Shown: positions 9,468-20,630, numbered from the stretch's first letter. The stretch is DNA of 22,894 nucleotides from Saccoglossus kowalevskii (GCF_000003605.2 NW_003137827.1:238067-260960); one strand, 5' to 3'. Notes: generated from the sequence alone by a model not told the origin. Program-made: numbers and translations.

Positions 9468-9770
9468 AAGGGCGATAGTCGTCGTGCCACGCATGCGCGA
9501 GATTTGAGTCTCATAAAAACAAAGACGGCGACTTTGACTGTTGCGCAGATCAACGAGTACAAACTGGGACGTTACCAAGCTTTAATTAGACATTTTTCAG
9601 GTGATTGGAAGGTATCGTAAGAATCAACGGCGGTAATTAATGCAAGTCGCACTCAGGTCAAATCTCATTCATGTGATTAGAAGAGCGCATGGTTTGCGGG
9701 AAAATCAATGATGTTCATCAACAACACAAATGTCGCACATGCGCAGCGCGACGACCACCGTCCTTGTACA
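9468..9770. mobile_element. Inverted-repeat (MITE-like) element upstream of the deiodinase-like gene
   Basis: The left end AAAGGGCGATAGTCGTCG (plus) and right end CGCGACGACCACCGTCC (inverted) are imperfect inverted arms about 270 bp apart. The same arm motif recurs at 11837, 11930, 13391, 13489 and 16229. Its right half, read on the minus strand from 9770 to about 9660, aligns with 16229-16310. No transposase is present, which suits a non-autonomous DNA transposon. The target-site duplication is unclear. Confidence 0.5.
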
Positions 9771-9964
9771 AGAGCAGAGTATAAAGTGGGTGGGGGAGGG
9801 GGGTGATTCCAACCATAACTCATAACCTCAATCACAACCACCGCCACTACAATATCGGTTCTGGAATCCACTTTTGGCTCCCGAGGTTGAGGGGGTGATA
9901 TAAAGTTCATTTCTAGCATTCGTTAGGTTATCAAATGGATATTGATAATAATAATGACCAAATT

Positions 9965-10645
9965 CACCCCAAACAAGTTATCCATGCTGCAGTCGTCATC
10001 TCTGGTCCCTTTGCCCACGTAATCAATTGTTCACTGAGCCAAGGAAAATGTCCTGACCCCCTCAAGGTTGCAAAAATTACCCCAATCTTCAAAAAAGTTT
10101 CAGTAACAAATGTCAGTAATTATCGTCCAATTTCCATTTTACCAATTTTTAGCAAAATTTATTGACTATTTAGAAAAAAAAAATATACACCCAATTTGGT
10201 TTTCGTAAAAACACAGTCCTAAGCTGGCTCTTGCAGACTAACACAGACATAGCTGCAAAACTTGACTAAGGATTCATCACTTTTGGCATTATTTTGATCT
10301 CAAAAAGGACTTCGACACTATTAATCATGACATCCTTATTTCCAAATTAGAGCATTATGGCATTAGGGGGCTCCCCTTTCATGGTTTAGAAACTATCTTT
10401 ACAATCGCCACCAATCAGTTACTTTAAATAACGTTTCATCGTCATACACTCTAATTAAATGTGGCGTCCCTCGAGGTACAGGGTCCTATTTTATTTCTAG
10501 TCTATATTAATGATATTGCAAATTTAACTAACGCATCATATTAATTGGAAACCCCACATTGACAAAGTCAGGAAAGTAGTTGCCCCCAAAGTTGGAATCA
10601 TTTCTCAAATTCGTCACTATGTTCCTAAATATATATTTCTCCATC
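9965..10645 (+). pseudogene. Decayed non-LTR retrotransposon reverse-transcriptase fragment
   Basis: The first open part (to 10165) encodes HVINCSLSQGKCPDPLKVAK, then ITPIFKK and NYRPISILPIFSKIY, the conserved N-terminal block of LINE reverse transcriptases. After the stop, shifted frames still show QFGFRKN, a DxxKDFDTINHDIL block (motif A aspartate), WFRNYLYNRHQSVTL and CGVPRGT (motif B), then INDIANLTNAS. The catalytic FADD block is deleted: the sequence jumps to NWKPHIDKVRKVVAPKVG. Stops and frameshifts make it dead. It ends abruptly where the next repeat starts. Confidence 0.85.
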
Positions 10646-10647
10646 GT

Positions 10648-10810
10648 CCGAATCGTACGGTTTCGCTAAAGCCGGCCATTCATAACCGACCCACGAATCC
10701 GTGCGTGATCGCGTTAGGAACAAACTGTATTTCACTGCAGTTAAATTGAGTCATTTGATTGGGCGCGCAAAAGAGCTGGCGCCACCAATCAGCGTGTATG
10801 CATGCGTGAA
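10648..10810. repeat. Paired-CCAAT repeat element, copy 1
   Basis: Starts GTCCGAATCGTACGGT and contains TGATTGG (10756-10762) and CCAATCAG (10785-10792) as inverted arms around a GC-rich centre. The same architecture recurs at 14791-14900. It appears to interrupt or abut the LINE fragment. Confidence 0.5.
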
Positions 10811-10999
10811 TGCATGTGTTACATTTACATAATTTATGTTGAGACAGTTGATGTGCAATGTGTATTCGATTTTTTTGTTTTTTATGTATCTAAAGACTTC
10901 AAATTTGTTATTGCTATTATAGTACTCATTACATGCTTTAACTATGTCTTGGGCATCTTAGCTTAATACTACTTTATTATATATTGTAAAATGGTTAAT

Positions 11000-11177
11000 T
11001 ATTCACTGGGTTTTAACTTAGCTTATTTCGCTGGCTGGAAAATGCGCCAAATTAAAACCCAGTGAATATGTAAAATTTAGCATAGAACAAATAATATAAA
11101 TGATAAAACTGTGAATTTAAAACCCACTGAATATGCCAGAAATGGTAAATCAGTTAAAATTTAAACCCAGTGAAAAT
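11000..11177. repeat. 17-bp motif: one inverted and three direct copies
   Basis: TTAAAACCCAGTGAATA occurs at 11052-11068, inverted and perfect at 11000-11016, with one mismatch at 11117-11133, and degenerate around 11160-11176. The first pair forms a 17-bp perfect stem with a 35-nt spacer. Confidence 0.75.
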
Positions 11178-11303
11178 TAGTCATTTTACAGTATCTTGGA
11201 TCATTGATCACAGACTAGATTATTTTGAATAAACTAGTTCTGTGACCCCACTAGAAACAACAATATATACTATATTACTATTACTATCATTGTAATTACT
11301 ACT

Positions 11304-11306
<3 letters not shown>

Positions 11307-11339
<33 letters not shown>

Positions 11340-11340
11340 T
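11307..11340. repeat. (ATTT)n microsatellite
   Basis: About eight ATTT units. It stands where the second copy of the large duplication has a distinct 60-base stretch, so the microsatellite expanded or the stretch was lost in copy 1. Confidence 0.9.
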
Positions 11341-11836
11341 AAAATTAGCATAAGTATCGCCAAATAATGTGACTTATGCATTCAGTTTATTAGGTTTTGA
11401 CCTGCGCTAATTTTAGTAACTGAGAGAATGCGATCGACACAATTTGTAGTAACGCACGGCATATTTTGTAATAAATAAACTTCGTTGTTTTATAATAAGT
11501 TGCTACGCAACATGTGTATATTTGCAAAGCACAGTAATATAGTTGTCCAATAAGCCAATGCAAGAATTAGTATGTAAACGTAAAAAGGAGAATGAGTGTA
11601 GACGACGGATGCGGGTAACAATCTGTGATGACATCGGCAATAAGTCCATTTCCAATTCCATACTCTATCGTTTCCCATGATGCTTAGAGAGAGGTCACGC
11701 TACGTCTAGTACATATATAAACATTTGGTACAGAAAGCAGCACTGAAACAAGTACTATACACAGCAAGCTCTGTTTTTTTCCAGAAACCAGCCATTTAGG
11801 GTGAGTTTTCTCAATATTGTCCAATATGATTAACTT

Positions 11837-11966
11837 AAAGAGCGGCAGTCGTCGCGCCGCGTCTTGTTCGATATGGGATTCATAGCGACGTATACAACAC
11901 GTGTAAAATACATAGTTTATTTACATGAAATTCGAACATGCGCTGCGCGACGACCACCGCGCTTTA
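11837..11966. mobile_element. GC-rich inverted-arm (MITE-like) element in duplication copy 1
   Basis: Left arm AAAGAGCGGCAGTCGTCGCG and right arm CGCGACGACCACCGCGCTTT are imperfect inverted repeats. TTAA/TTTAA lies at both outer edges. The copy 2 equivalent is at about 13391-13526. Confidence 0.55.
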
Positions 11967-12730
11967 AACCTTTGTTAGATTGGTTCATAATGTGTTTTAA
12001 TTACAAAGGAAGTCTTTATTTTTTTTAAATGACTTAAACTGTTCTTTCATTAGATTGGCTAAATTAGCAAAACAAGTTGTTGGAATGATAATAATAATAA
12101 ACTAACCATGGGTAAAACAATTATTGGATTACAACAGTGATTCCAAAAAATATTTATAATAAAACAAAATACCACGCAGCACTGGCCTATATCGAAAGTG
12201 CTGTCCCGTCCACTCATTCAAGTAGTTGTAGGATGAGAGGACACCATTTAACTAAATGGAATATTTTGAGAGTGTGTAAATGGCGAAATCCATTAAATAC
12301 TACCATTAGACTGACAGTGGCTAATACCGACATTTGCTTTACACGGACGTGCTCTCATCACAATATGGTGTATACGCGCATTATTGTAATAACGGTAGAA
12401 TATTTAATGGTTGCGCCATCTGGCACATTACGGTAATTAAACCTGGCACGTGCTGTAATGATGACGAACTCTGTAAAATCATTTGGATTTTGTACTGGGC
12501 ATTAAACATCCATTAACAAGGTAGAAATCAACGTAAAAATAGACGAGTAAAACAAATGTTTGAGGAAGTAGTTTGTGACGTAAACGCTATTCATTTGCAT
12601 ATTATATCGATTACTCTTTTCAGTACCTCGAATAGAAAACGCGCGCGTCTTTGGAACGTTTTCTCGGGTTTCGCGCATTGCATCAATAGAAAAGGTCGAC
12701 ATAGCATATTTTATGGTCGTTCTGCCAAGG

Positions 12731-14236
12731 TCTGTGACCCCACCAGAAACAACAATATATACTATATTACTATTACTATCATTGTAATTACTACTATTAT
12801 TAATTTTAGTATTTATTTATAATTGTTTACTCCATGTATACACTGTTTCTGGTGAAATACATTTCATTGGATCATGTTAAAAATAATTAGCATAAGTATC
12901 GCCAAATAATGTGACGTATGCATTCAGTTTATTAGGTTTTGACGTGCGCTAATTTTAGTAACTAAGAGAATGCGATCGACACAATTTGTAGTAACGCACG
13001 GCATATTTTGTAATAAATAAACTTCGTTATTTTATGATAAGTTGCTACGCAACATGTGTATATTTGCAAAGCACAGTAATATAGTTGTCCAATAAAAACA
13101 AGCCAATGCAAGAATTAGTATGTAAACGTAAAAACGGGAATGAGTGTAAACGACGGATGCGGGTAACAATCTGTGATGACATCGGCAATAAGTCCATTTC
13201 CAATTCCATACTCTATCGTTTCCCATGATGCTTAGAGAGAGGTCACGCTACGTATAGTACATATATAAATAAACATTTGGTACAGAAAGCAGCACTGAAA
13301 CAAGTACTATACACAGCAAGCTCTGTTGTTTTTTTTCAGAAACCAGCCATTTAAGGTGAGTTTTCTCAATATTTTCCAATGTGATTAACTTAAAGAGCGG
13401 CAGTCGTCGCGCCGCGTCTTGTTCGATATGGAATTCATAGCGACGTATACAACACGTGTAAAATACACGTAAAAATTATTTACATGAAATTCGAACATGC
13501 GCTGCGCGACGACCACCGCGCTTTAAACCTTTGTTAGATTGGTTCATAATGTGTTTTAATTACAAAGGAAGTCTTTATTTTTTTTAAATGACTTAAATTG
13601 TTCATTCATTAGATTGGCTAAATTAGCAAAACAAGTTGTTGGAATGATAATAATCATAAACTAACCATGAGTAAAACAATTATTGGATTACAACAGTGAT
13701 TCCAAAAAATATTTATAATAAAACAAAATACCACGCAGCACTGGCCTATATCGAAAGTGCTGTACTGTCCACTCATTCAAGTAGTTGTAGAATGAGAGGA
13801 CACCATTTAACTAAATGAAATATTTTGAGTGTGTAAATGGCGAAATCCATTAAATACTACCATTAGACTGACAGTGGCTAATATCGACATTTGCTTTACA
13901 CGGACGTGCTCTCATCACAATATGGTGTATACGCGCACATTGTAATAACGATAGAATAATTAGCGGTTGTGCCATATGGCACATTACGGTAACTAAACCT
14001 GGCACGTGCTGTAATGATGACGAACTTTGTAAAATCATTTGGATTTTGTACTGGGCATTAAACATCAATTAACAAGGTAGAAATCAACGTAAAAATAGAC
14101 GAGTAAAACAAATTTTTGAGGAAGTATTTTGTGGCGTAAACGCTATTCATTTGCATATTATCAGTACCTCGAATAGAAAACGCGCGCGTCTTTGGAACGT
14201 TTTCTCGCATTACATCAATAGAAAAGGTCGACATAG
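12731..14236 (+). repeat. Large tandem duplication, copy 2
   Basis: Second copy, about 40 bases longer. It keeps CACCAGAAACA near its start and the inverted TGTTTCTGGTG around 12844, an 11-bp inverted pair absent from copy 1. Its minus frame 13032-13226 matches copy 1's with a two-codon insertion; this follows from the high identity and is not evidence of coding. Confidence 0.88.
13391..13526. mobile_element. GC-rich inverted-arm (MITE-like) element in duplication copy 2
   Basis: Duplicate of the element in copy 1, carried along by the large duplication; a few internal changes, including a small insertion near 13470. Confidence 0.55.
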
Positions 14237-14253
14237 TCGGCATTTGCACAACT

Positions 14254-14790
14254 GGTCGACGTTTTTCCCGAGTTTGTTTTATCACGTATTAATTTGTAAG
14301 AAGTTGTCCAAAGTATGTTGAAATATTTGAGTAAGTGCAAATGTTAATCTTATTATATCTTAGATAGAGTTCCACTCAGTTTATTTTTTTTTATTTTTAT
14401 TTTTTGGTAGACCAAAATAGTTGCAATGCAAAAATGGGACCCTTTCAGTTTGTATTCGATGTAGGATGGCTGTCAAATCACGCGACTCATCGCAATCATC
14501 TCTTTTTATATTCAATACAATTAGTATATATATGTTACACAAATTTTTGACCTAAATTTTATGTCGCTTGAGCGAACGAAAATGACTTTGGCGTTTCACA
14601 TGGGTATTTTTTGGGAAAAATCCAACATAGCGACAAAAGTAACACAATTGCTAGAGATTGTAAAAGTACGTGATATACAAATTTCAGATTTATATAATCC
14701 CTTTTACTAGCGGATCGCTTATGTTACCCGAAGGCAAACCCCGCGTTTATACCAACAAAAAAAAACAAAAAAAACAACCGTAGTGTCATG
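14254..14790. other. No gene recognised
   Basis: AT-rich with T- and A-runs (about 14385-14405 and 14756-14776). No feature seen. Confidence 0.55.
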
Positions 14791-14920
14791 GTCCGAATCG
14801 CACGGTCCCGTGTCTTCGACCTAGAGGCCTCTAATTGCGTATCATAAGCAGTGAGATCTGATTGGACGCGCCTCGAAACAAGGCGCCCAATCAGCTTGGA
14901 CGTACCAAATTATAGAACAA
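14791..14920. repeat. Paired-CCAAT repeat element, copy 2
   Basis: GTCCGAATCGCACGGT head, then CTGATTGG (14858-14865) and CCAATCAG (14887-14894) as the ends of a GC-rich stem of about 14 bp with a small bulge. Same order as 10648-10810, with different spacer sequence. Confidence 0.5.
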
Positions 14921-15170
14921 AATTCCACTTCCTGTTTTTGTCGCTATGAAAACATCCTTCCCACACAAAACTGCGTCGATTGCCTGTACCTGATGAGGCT
15001 TGAAGGCAAAAACACCGCAATTTTATTAGCACAAATATCACGATTCATGGCCGCCGCCACTTTGTTTAAAATGAAACACCAAAGAGAGATTTGTAACACG
15101 CAAACTGATTGAACAATGATTAGCCGCAACTGACTAATGGGGGCGCTGTTAGAATACGCATACTTATTTG

Positions 15171-15786
15171 ATGGTCGTTTTGCCAAGGTCTGTTTAGAGG
15201 CTTGGCCGAATAAACTTAGACCATGGCTAGCGAAGATGCCGTAGTGTCTAATCGATATTTTTTCTAGCTCACAGGGGATTCCACAAACCAATCTCCACAC
15301 ACAAGTCCTACAGCTGACGTAATATGTGTGAGCCCTCATAGCCGCGTTTCAAGTCTCACTGTGGCAAATAACATCCGATCGAAACATATGCGGATTGCTA
15401 GAAATAAATGCAGAAATGTAATAGATATACGACATCGGTTAGAATTACTATTGCCACACTAGAAAATTGCACGTCAATTTCAAACTCAAAGAAAGCTACA
15501 TTACCCTGTTGGGGGGGGGGGGGCGGTGTTGTGCTATGATAACAATTATTTTTCAACACCTCATAAACGAGGGCGCTCTTCACTAACAAAAGCTATATAC
15601 GTTATTACACAGGCGCAAAAACCTGACCATATATGGGAAAAAAGACACATTCCAATCTCTAATTTCTACGATTGTATTTTATGAGCACTATTACACAATA
15701 TAGCTGCATGACATACCGTCTTAACCTTCTGCCGTCTATTGTGTGGTATGTAAAAAAAGGTCGACATAGTCGGCATTTGCACAACT
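15171..15786 (+). repeat. Segment sharing head and tail with 12713-14253
   Basis: The head ATGGTCGTTTTGCCAAGG recurs at 12713 and the tail (GGTCGACATAGTCGGCATTT plus flanks, 15755-15786) recurs identically over 32 bases at 14222-14253. The interiors differ. This suggests members of one element family with shared ends. Confidence 0.4.
15511..15523. repeat. G13 homopolymer
   Basis: Uninterrupted run of 13 G; a polymorphic or sequencing-error-prone tract. Confidence 0.9.
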
Positions 15787-16225
15787 CAACCAAAGTGCTT
15801 GTAAATATGCAAATTACGTCATTGAAAAATGAATTTTTGCCACGGCCATTCTTTTGAAAAAAAAAACACTGCTTATTCAAACGTATTTTCACTTCGATAT
15901 CAACAAATAAATAAATATGTTTTTTTGACACCAAGACTCAGAACGTGTCATTTCAGGGAGAATCTTCATTCTTTTTTTCTCAGTTGTTTGTAGTTGCAAC
16001 AAAGTTGTTTTTAATATATTGCACACAAAAGCCACTGGTTTGATTTGCTCTCTTAGGCCAAAACAATTTTCTGTTTGAAGCCTGCGGCATTTTACGCATT
16101 TTATTTTCCAATTTGCATACCGGTAAAGTACGCCACATATGGCAGGGTGGGGAAATGTTTTGTTTCCTTTTTGTTTCATTTCAGAAAATGATTTGTTGCT
16201 CTTTTAATGCATGTACTCGAAAACA
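15787..16225. other. No gene recognised
   Basis: The overlapping minus frames at 15659-15934 and 15889-16179 have no motifs or splice context. Confidence 0.5.
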
Positions 16226-16228
16226 TTT

Positions 16229-16310
16229 AAAAGACGGTGGCCTTCGCGCCGCGCAAGTGCGACATGTGTGTTGATAAACATCGTTAAATGCGCTTTTCTA
16301 ATCACGAAAT
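16229..16310 (+). mobile_element. Single arm of the GC-rich MITE-like family
   Basis: AAAGACGGTGGCCTTCGCGC onward aligns with the reverse complement of 9660-9770, including GTGCGACAT, GTGTTG and TTCTAATCAC. No opposite arm is visible nearby, so it is probably truncated. Confidence 0.5.
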
Positions 16311-18350
16311 CACGGGTACGAGTTTTGACCTGGGCGCGACGTGCACTGTCGGTGACTTTTTTGATACCTTCTAGTCACCAACGTGTCTTCACTCGTACAA
16401 ACGCAGCTGCAGGACACACCGCATAACATATGAATAAAACTTACATACAGCACAAAAGGAGGTAAATGCCGTGTCATATAGCTATTGTATAACAGTCCCC
16501 ATAGAGTCTACCAGAGTATTTTCGTAAGTTAAGGGCCTGGTGCATATCTGTTCTCAAATGTGCCATGACGCAATAAAAACAAAATTTATGCAGAGCTTTA
16601 TTCAATAGTAAATTGTCTAACAATTCTCTCCTGAGAAATTGTTGTTGCAAAGGTCCAACAACTTGCATCACTACAAAATATCAGAGTCACGGGTGATGAT
16701 TTTTCGAGAAATTAATTAAATGGAATATTTAACTTCGTTAGATATTTTGTTTGTTTTTTATTCAAAAAAGTAACACGGATTTTACAGCTTAGATTTTTCT
16801 TCAACAATTACTTTTTCAATGAACTGACAAATCGGTAATACTAGCTGTATTTTAAAGCTAACCTAGTAATCTTTCTACTTCAAGTTAGGGAAACTCAGCA
16901 CGTTCTTTACTAGGGTCAATTCAAAACAGAAGCAGCTCAGTTTTAATAACAAGAAAAAGGAGGCTTATTCACGAGGCCGTGGACAAATATGTGACACCCC
17001 AAGGTAACTGTGGCAAAATACGGTTGACCCTCTGAATTAGAGTAATTTGAGGAGTACCGCCTCAATCGAGAGTAGTCCAGAACACGTCACGGCTTTGACG
17101 TTAAAACACTTAGTGTTTATCGACCAATCTTAACGGTCAACTGCAGGACTCTTTGTATATTACATGGTCTGTTTGCGAGTCTGACAAGTCTTCTCAAGTC
17201 AAATTCTAAATTTATTTGTCTAGGTCTTGTTTACACATAGGTTCCCATAAATTATCTATGATCTTCATACAGATCACGTGACACCAAAGGTGAAACACTG
17301 ACGGAAATTTACAGCGCTAAAAATAAACAATGGCTGGGGTGGAAATCTGAGTTCACACACTGGACGATATGACAGACACGCTGACACGAGGGCTTTATCT
17401 TATATTCTGAAAAACTAGACCTCTGCAGCTGACCCCTTTTAAAACCATTCAAAGCCTTTTCAATTGAAAACTTCTCCCCAATGATGTTCTTATAGATAAT
17501 GTTAACAATGGGTGGCTGTGAATATGCATAGATATAGAAAAAAATGATTGTTAATAGTTTAAGAACGTTTATTTCTTGATTTCCAATAGTTTATTTTAAT
17601 CAGTGGACCACTCCTAATACAGACTATTGGAATCGTTGACCCCGGTACTGAACCCCTGTACAAAAAATAAATAAAAAGCGAACCCATTTTGGCGACATAC
17701 TTTTGTATACCTTTTCAGACGAGGTGCTAACCGTGCTAACAAAAGAGTGATTTGCGGTTGTGACATGTGTTTTGTCTCCCCTGAAACGCTTTGCAACCCA
17801 CGGTATTACTATTATGTAAACTCGTCATACACCTCTGCACATTTTGTCAAAAACTTGACTCTCGGAGACTTACTAGAAACTGGGAATAAGTTGACGCAAT
17901 GTTATGCAAAAACGAAAATCATATCACGACAAGTGTTATTTTATTTTATTTTATTTCCATGAAATATTGAATAAATTATTTTCAGTATAATAATATTGTA
18001 CAGGCTACTACAACTTCTTTTTATCACGTGTCTGTTTTTTTTTTGGCAAAAATTGATGTGTATACGAGTCAGCGACTTGTTTTTTTTGTTTGAGCCCCAA
18101 ATTGCGTTGTCAAGTCGAAACCAGCATATTCTTACAATTTGCATCAAAACAGACGATTTTCTTCAACGCATAAATCATCCTCTTGTATTATATTTAGCAC
18201 TGTTCACGTAGCGAAGCAAATTCACTATAGAGTAGGGATTGCTAGCACAATAATTTAATCAACGTAGTGATTTGATGCTAGTGTCACAGAATCATTCAGG
18301 AGACAGGGTATAGTTGTAGTTATAACATACGCCATTAATTGTGAAGGATT
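16311..18350. other. No gene recognised
   Basis: Mixed AT-rich sequence with only short frames (for example 16474-16671 minus, 17747-17962 plus). No conserved motif, RNA gene or clear repeat recognised. Confidence 0.5.
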
Positions 18351-18370
18351 CAGCCGCCCCTCGAAAAAAA

Positions 18371-18545
18371 TGTTGGGGGGCTTTGCCCCCTAAAATCCGT
18401 AAAAGCTGTAACCCTTTGTGTCAGCAAAATTTGCCCCCTCAAAATGCAAGGGACTAGATTTCAATTTTTTAAGGGGAAACAGGTCCTCGGACCTCCTAGT
18501 AAGGCCGCGCCTTCGGCGCGAGGGATGGCGAGCAGATCTCGCCCC
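18371..18545 (+). repeat. Cluster of tight GC-rich hairpins
   Basis: GGGGGCTTTGCCCCC, AGGTCCTCGGACCT and CGCGCCTTCGGCGCG each form a 6-bp stem with a 2-3 nt loop within about 150 bases. GC content is well above the flanks. It is probably a structured repeat or part of a mobile element; family not identified. Confidence 0.55.
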
Positions 18546-20270
18546 CTGCAACATTTCGAAACCTTACAATACTGAAAACGGAATACGGAAAAAGGGTGTA
18601 GCAATTACATACGCGTCGGCTAACTGAAAATGTTATTAACGTATGAATGTGAATATAAACTGGGGATTTTACATATGAACAGATGACTATTACTAATAGA
18701 TTTATAGTCCCCTCGCCCAGGATAGTTGTCAATCCCCACATGGACCCACCCAGTTGGATCCAGGCATCCAACCAAGACCGATATCGCGTTTATTTTTTAG
18801 CACTAGTCGACCCCGTCCCAACTCTGTATCGTGATATCTAACGTAATCGCGCCTAATGATTCGTAGTATGTTATTGTCTATTGTATGTATCAATTAAAAT
18901 TTGATTATACATTAATCATAACCTAAAAAAAACTTTTTTGCAGATTGAAGGGGTTAATTTAGAACACTTTTCATCACTTGACTACGACCATGACTAATAA
19001 TACGTATTTCACACCAATGATATCACCGATGTCATCACAGAATATGCCGAGTTACAAGCATTCTTCGTCCGTACTCAATACATATATTTACACGTGCATT
19101 GATCGGCTTACTTATTTGCGAAAAAAAAGGTTTTTATTTGCAACGAATTTAAATATGAATAATATTTACGAAATGTACGTAACATATGGTACAGACAGTT
19201 CCATTACTATGTATGACAAGTTTATACAAACTATTGATTTCATTAAAAATGCATCCGATCGCATTCTCCCAGTTATTACACAGTTGCGCAACCGTTGTTT
19301 CGTCATATTAATAATGTCTGTGGCCCTAATCGGATTTGTGAGTTCCATTCCCAGGGTTGGCAGTGCGTAAACAATACAAAACCCTCGTCGCAACGTCCAC
19401 CGTTTTGCCGGAGCTTAATACAACTAATTAGGCCACTAATTGGTATATAATAAATTGACAATCCTTGTGGAATATGGTCAGATAAGAACTAATACCAATT
19501 ACCATGCATGCTATTAAAAGTTTGAATATAACATACCTCTCTGTTTCAGGGTATAGATGTTTTAATGCAGGCCGGCGCTGTCTGTTCAAGTGAATGTGAT
19601 ATGATGCGGACACGCTGGTCATATACGCAATGCAACTATTGAACCCCATAATATATATGCAAATTTTCACACCACGAGGCTGCTCTGATGTTACCCCACC
19701 AACGGCAAAATGTTGAGTATTGATTCGCACAGCTTATGGTGTGTTTATGATGGTGAATATTACAGTCGTAGCCAGCGTTGTGTATTTTGAAACATTGCTT
19801 TTGATTTTTTGTGGGGATTGATTGTTATCTTTTTTTTGAGCTTCATGTAACACGTCAGGCAAAATTAGGTAGTTCTGAAAGCGTGCATATTTGGCATTTC
19901 CCTACCCAGCAGCGGTGGAGGAGGTGGTGTATTGAGTATAGGTTTCATTTTGTAATGTTAAAAAAAAATCTTTCGACAAGGGCTAAAAGAATTACAGGTG
20001 ATAAACGACAAACAAGGGTATTTGGTCGCTGATACAATACTTCTCCGGGTAAACTTAGCATCTATGGCGGAAGATACAAACCGAGCGTAAGCGCCATGTT
20101 GCAATGAACGCGCACGTTCCTCATGGGGGAGTTTTCTCGCAAAATGCGCAAAATAATACAATTTTAGGCGATAATAAATCGTATTAGTACTTGTAACAGA
20201 TTCCCAGCCTCGATCAGCCCTTGTAGAATTTGCATATATATTGTGGGGTTTAATAGCCCACTTTCATAAT
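18546..20270. other. No gene recognised
   Basis: The plus frame 18978-19370 (130 codons) is Thr/Ser/Asn-rich with one hydrophobic stretch near its end, but it has no promoter, family or exon partner. An ATGGCGGAAG start with a GTAAGC donor-like site at about 20064-20092 resembles a short first exon but has nothing to join to. Confidence 0.45.
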
Positions 20271-20550
20271 AAATGGCCGCTGGTGGCGCCATCCTATCAC
20301 GTGACCAAACATTTCCTCACGGTGGGGCTATATTGAAGTCAGCCTCGTCTGTGTATAAACTTAATTTACGACCTCGTCAATCTATCAACGTACCGTACTC
20401 ATTTCGCCCAACCTCCCGCCCGCTTCCGCTTTTTTTGCTCGCTTTCACGACCGCTTGTTGAATTCGACCGGACAATTTCCGCTTTTTTTTTCGACCGCGC
20501 AAACCCAGAAATATCACCGTCCGCTCGCTCGCTTGCATTTAAAATTCCGA
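20271..20550. other. CpG-richer stretch of unknown role
   Basis: Richer in CG dinucleotides than its surroundings, with two related TTCCGCTTTTTTT pyrimidine tracts (about 20425 and 20476) and a CACGTG E-box near 20299. It might be promoter-like, but no transcript structure is supported. Confidence 0.25.
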
Positions 20551-20629
20551 GGTTCACATTGTCTTATAATTGTCGTTCTGGTTTTCATAGGTGTTGAACA
20601 GCCGATAGAACTTCAAATACTTTTTGTTT

Positions 20630-20630
<1 letters not shown>

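Larger units (their letters stand above)
11239..12704 (+). repeat. Large tandem duplication, copy 1
   Basis: From TCTGTGACCCCACTAGAAAC to AAAAGGTCGACATAG, collinear with 12731-14236 at a few percent difference. It contains a TATATAA box, a GC-rich inverted-arm element (11837-11966) and short frames such as 11490-11678 (minus), also open in copy 2. No recognisable protein. Confidence 0.88.

Noticed and set aside
11490-13226. Small minus-strand frame kept in both duplication copies (11490-11678 and 13032-13226)
   Set aside because: The copies are so similar overall that a shared open frame carries no evidence of selection.
14944-15339. 131-codon minus-strand frame
   Set aside because: It overlaps repeat sequence shared with 12713-12735 and shows no domain pattern.
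18978-19370. 130-codon plus-strand frame with a hydrophobic stretch near its C-terminus
   Set aside because: Low-complexity Thr/Ser/Asn composition, no family resemblance and no partner exon or promoter.
20273-20461. MAAGGAIL... frame as a first exon
   Set aside because: The start context is plausible and the area CpG-richer, but no donor leads to a recognisable downstream exon.
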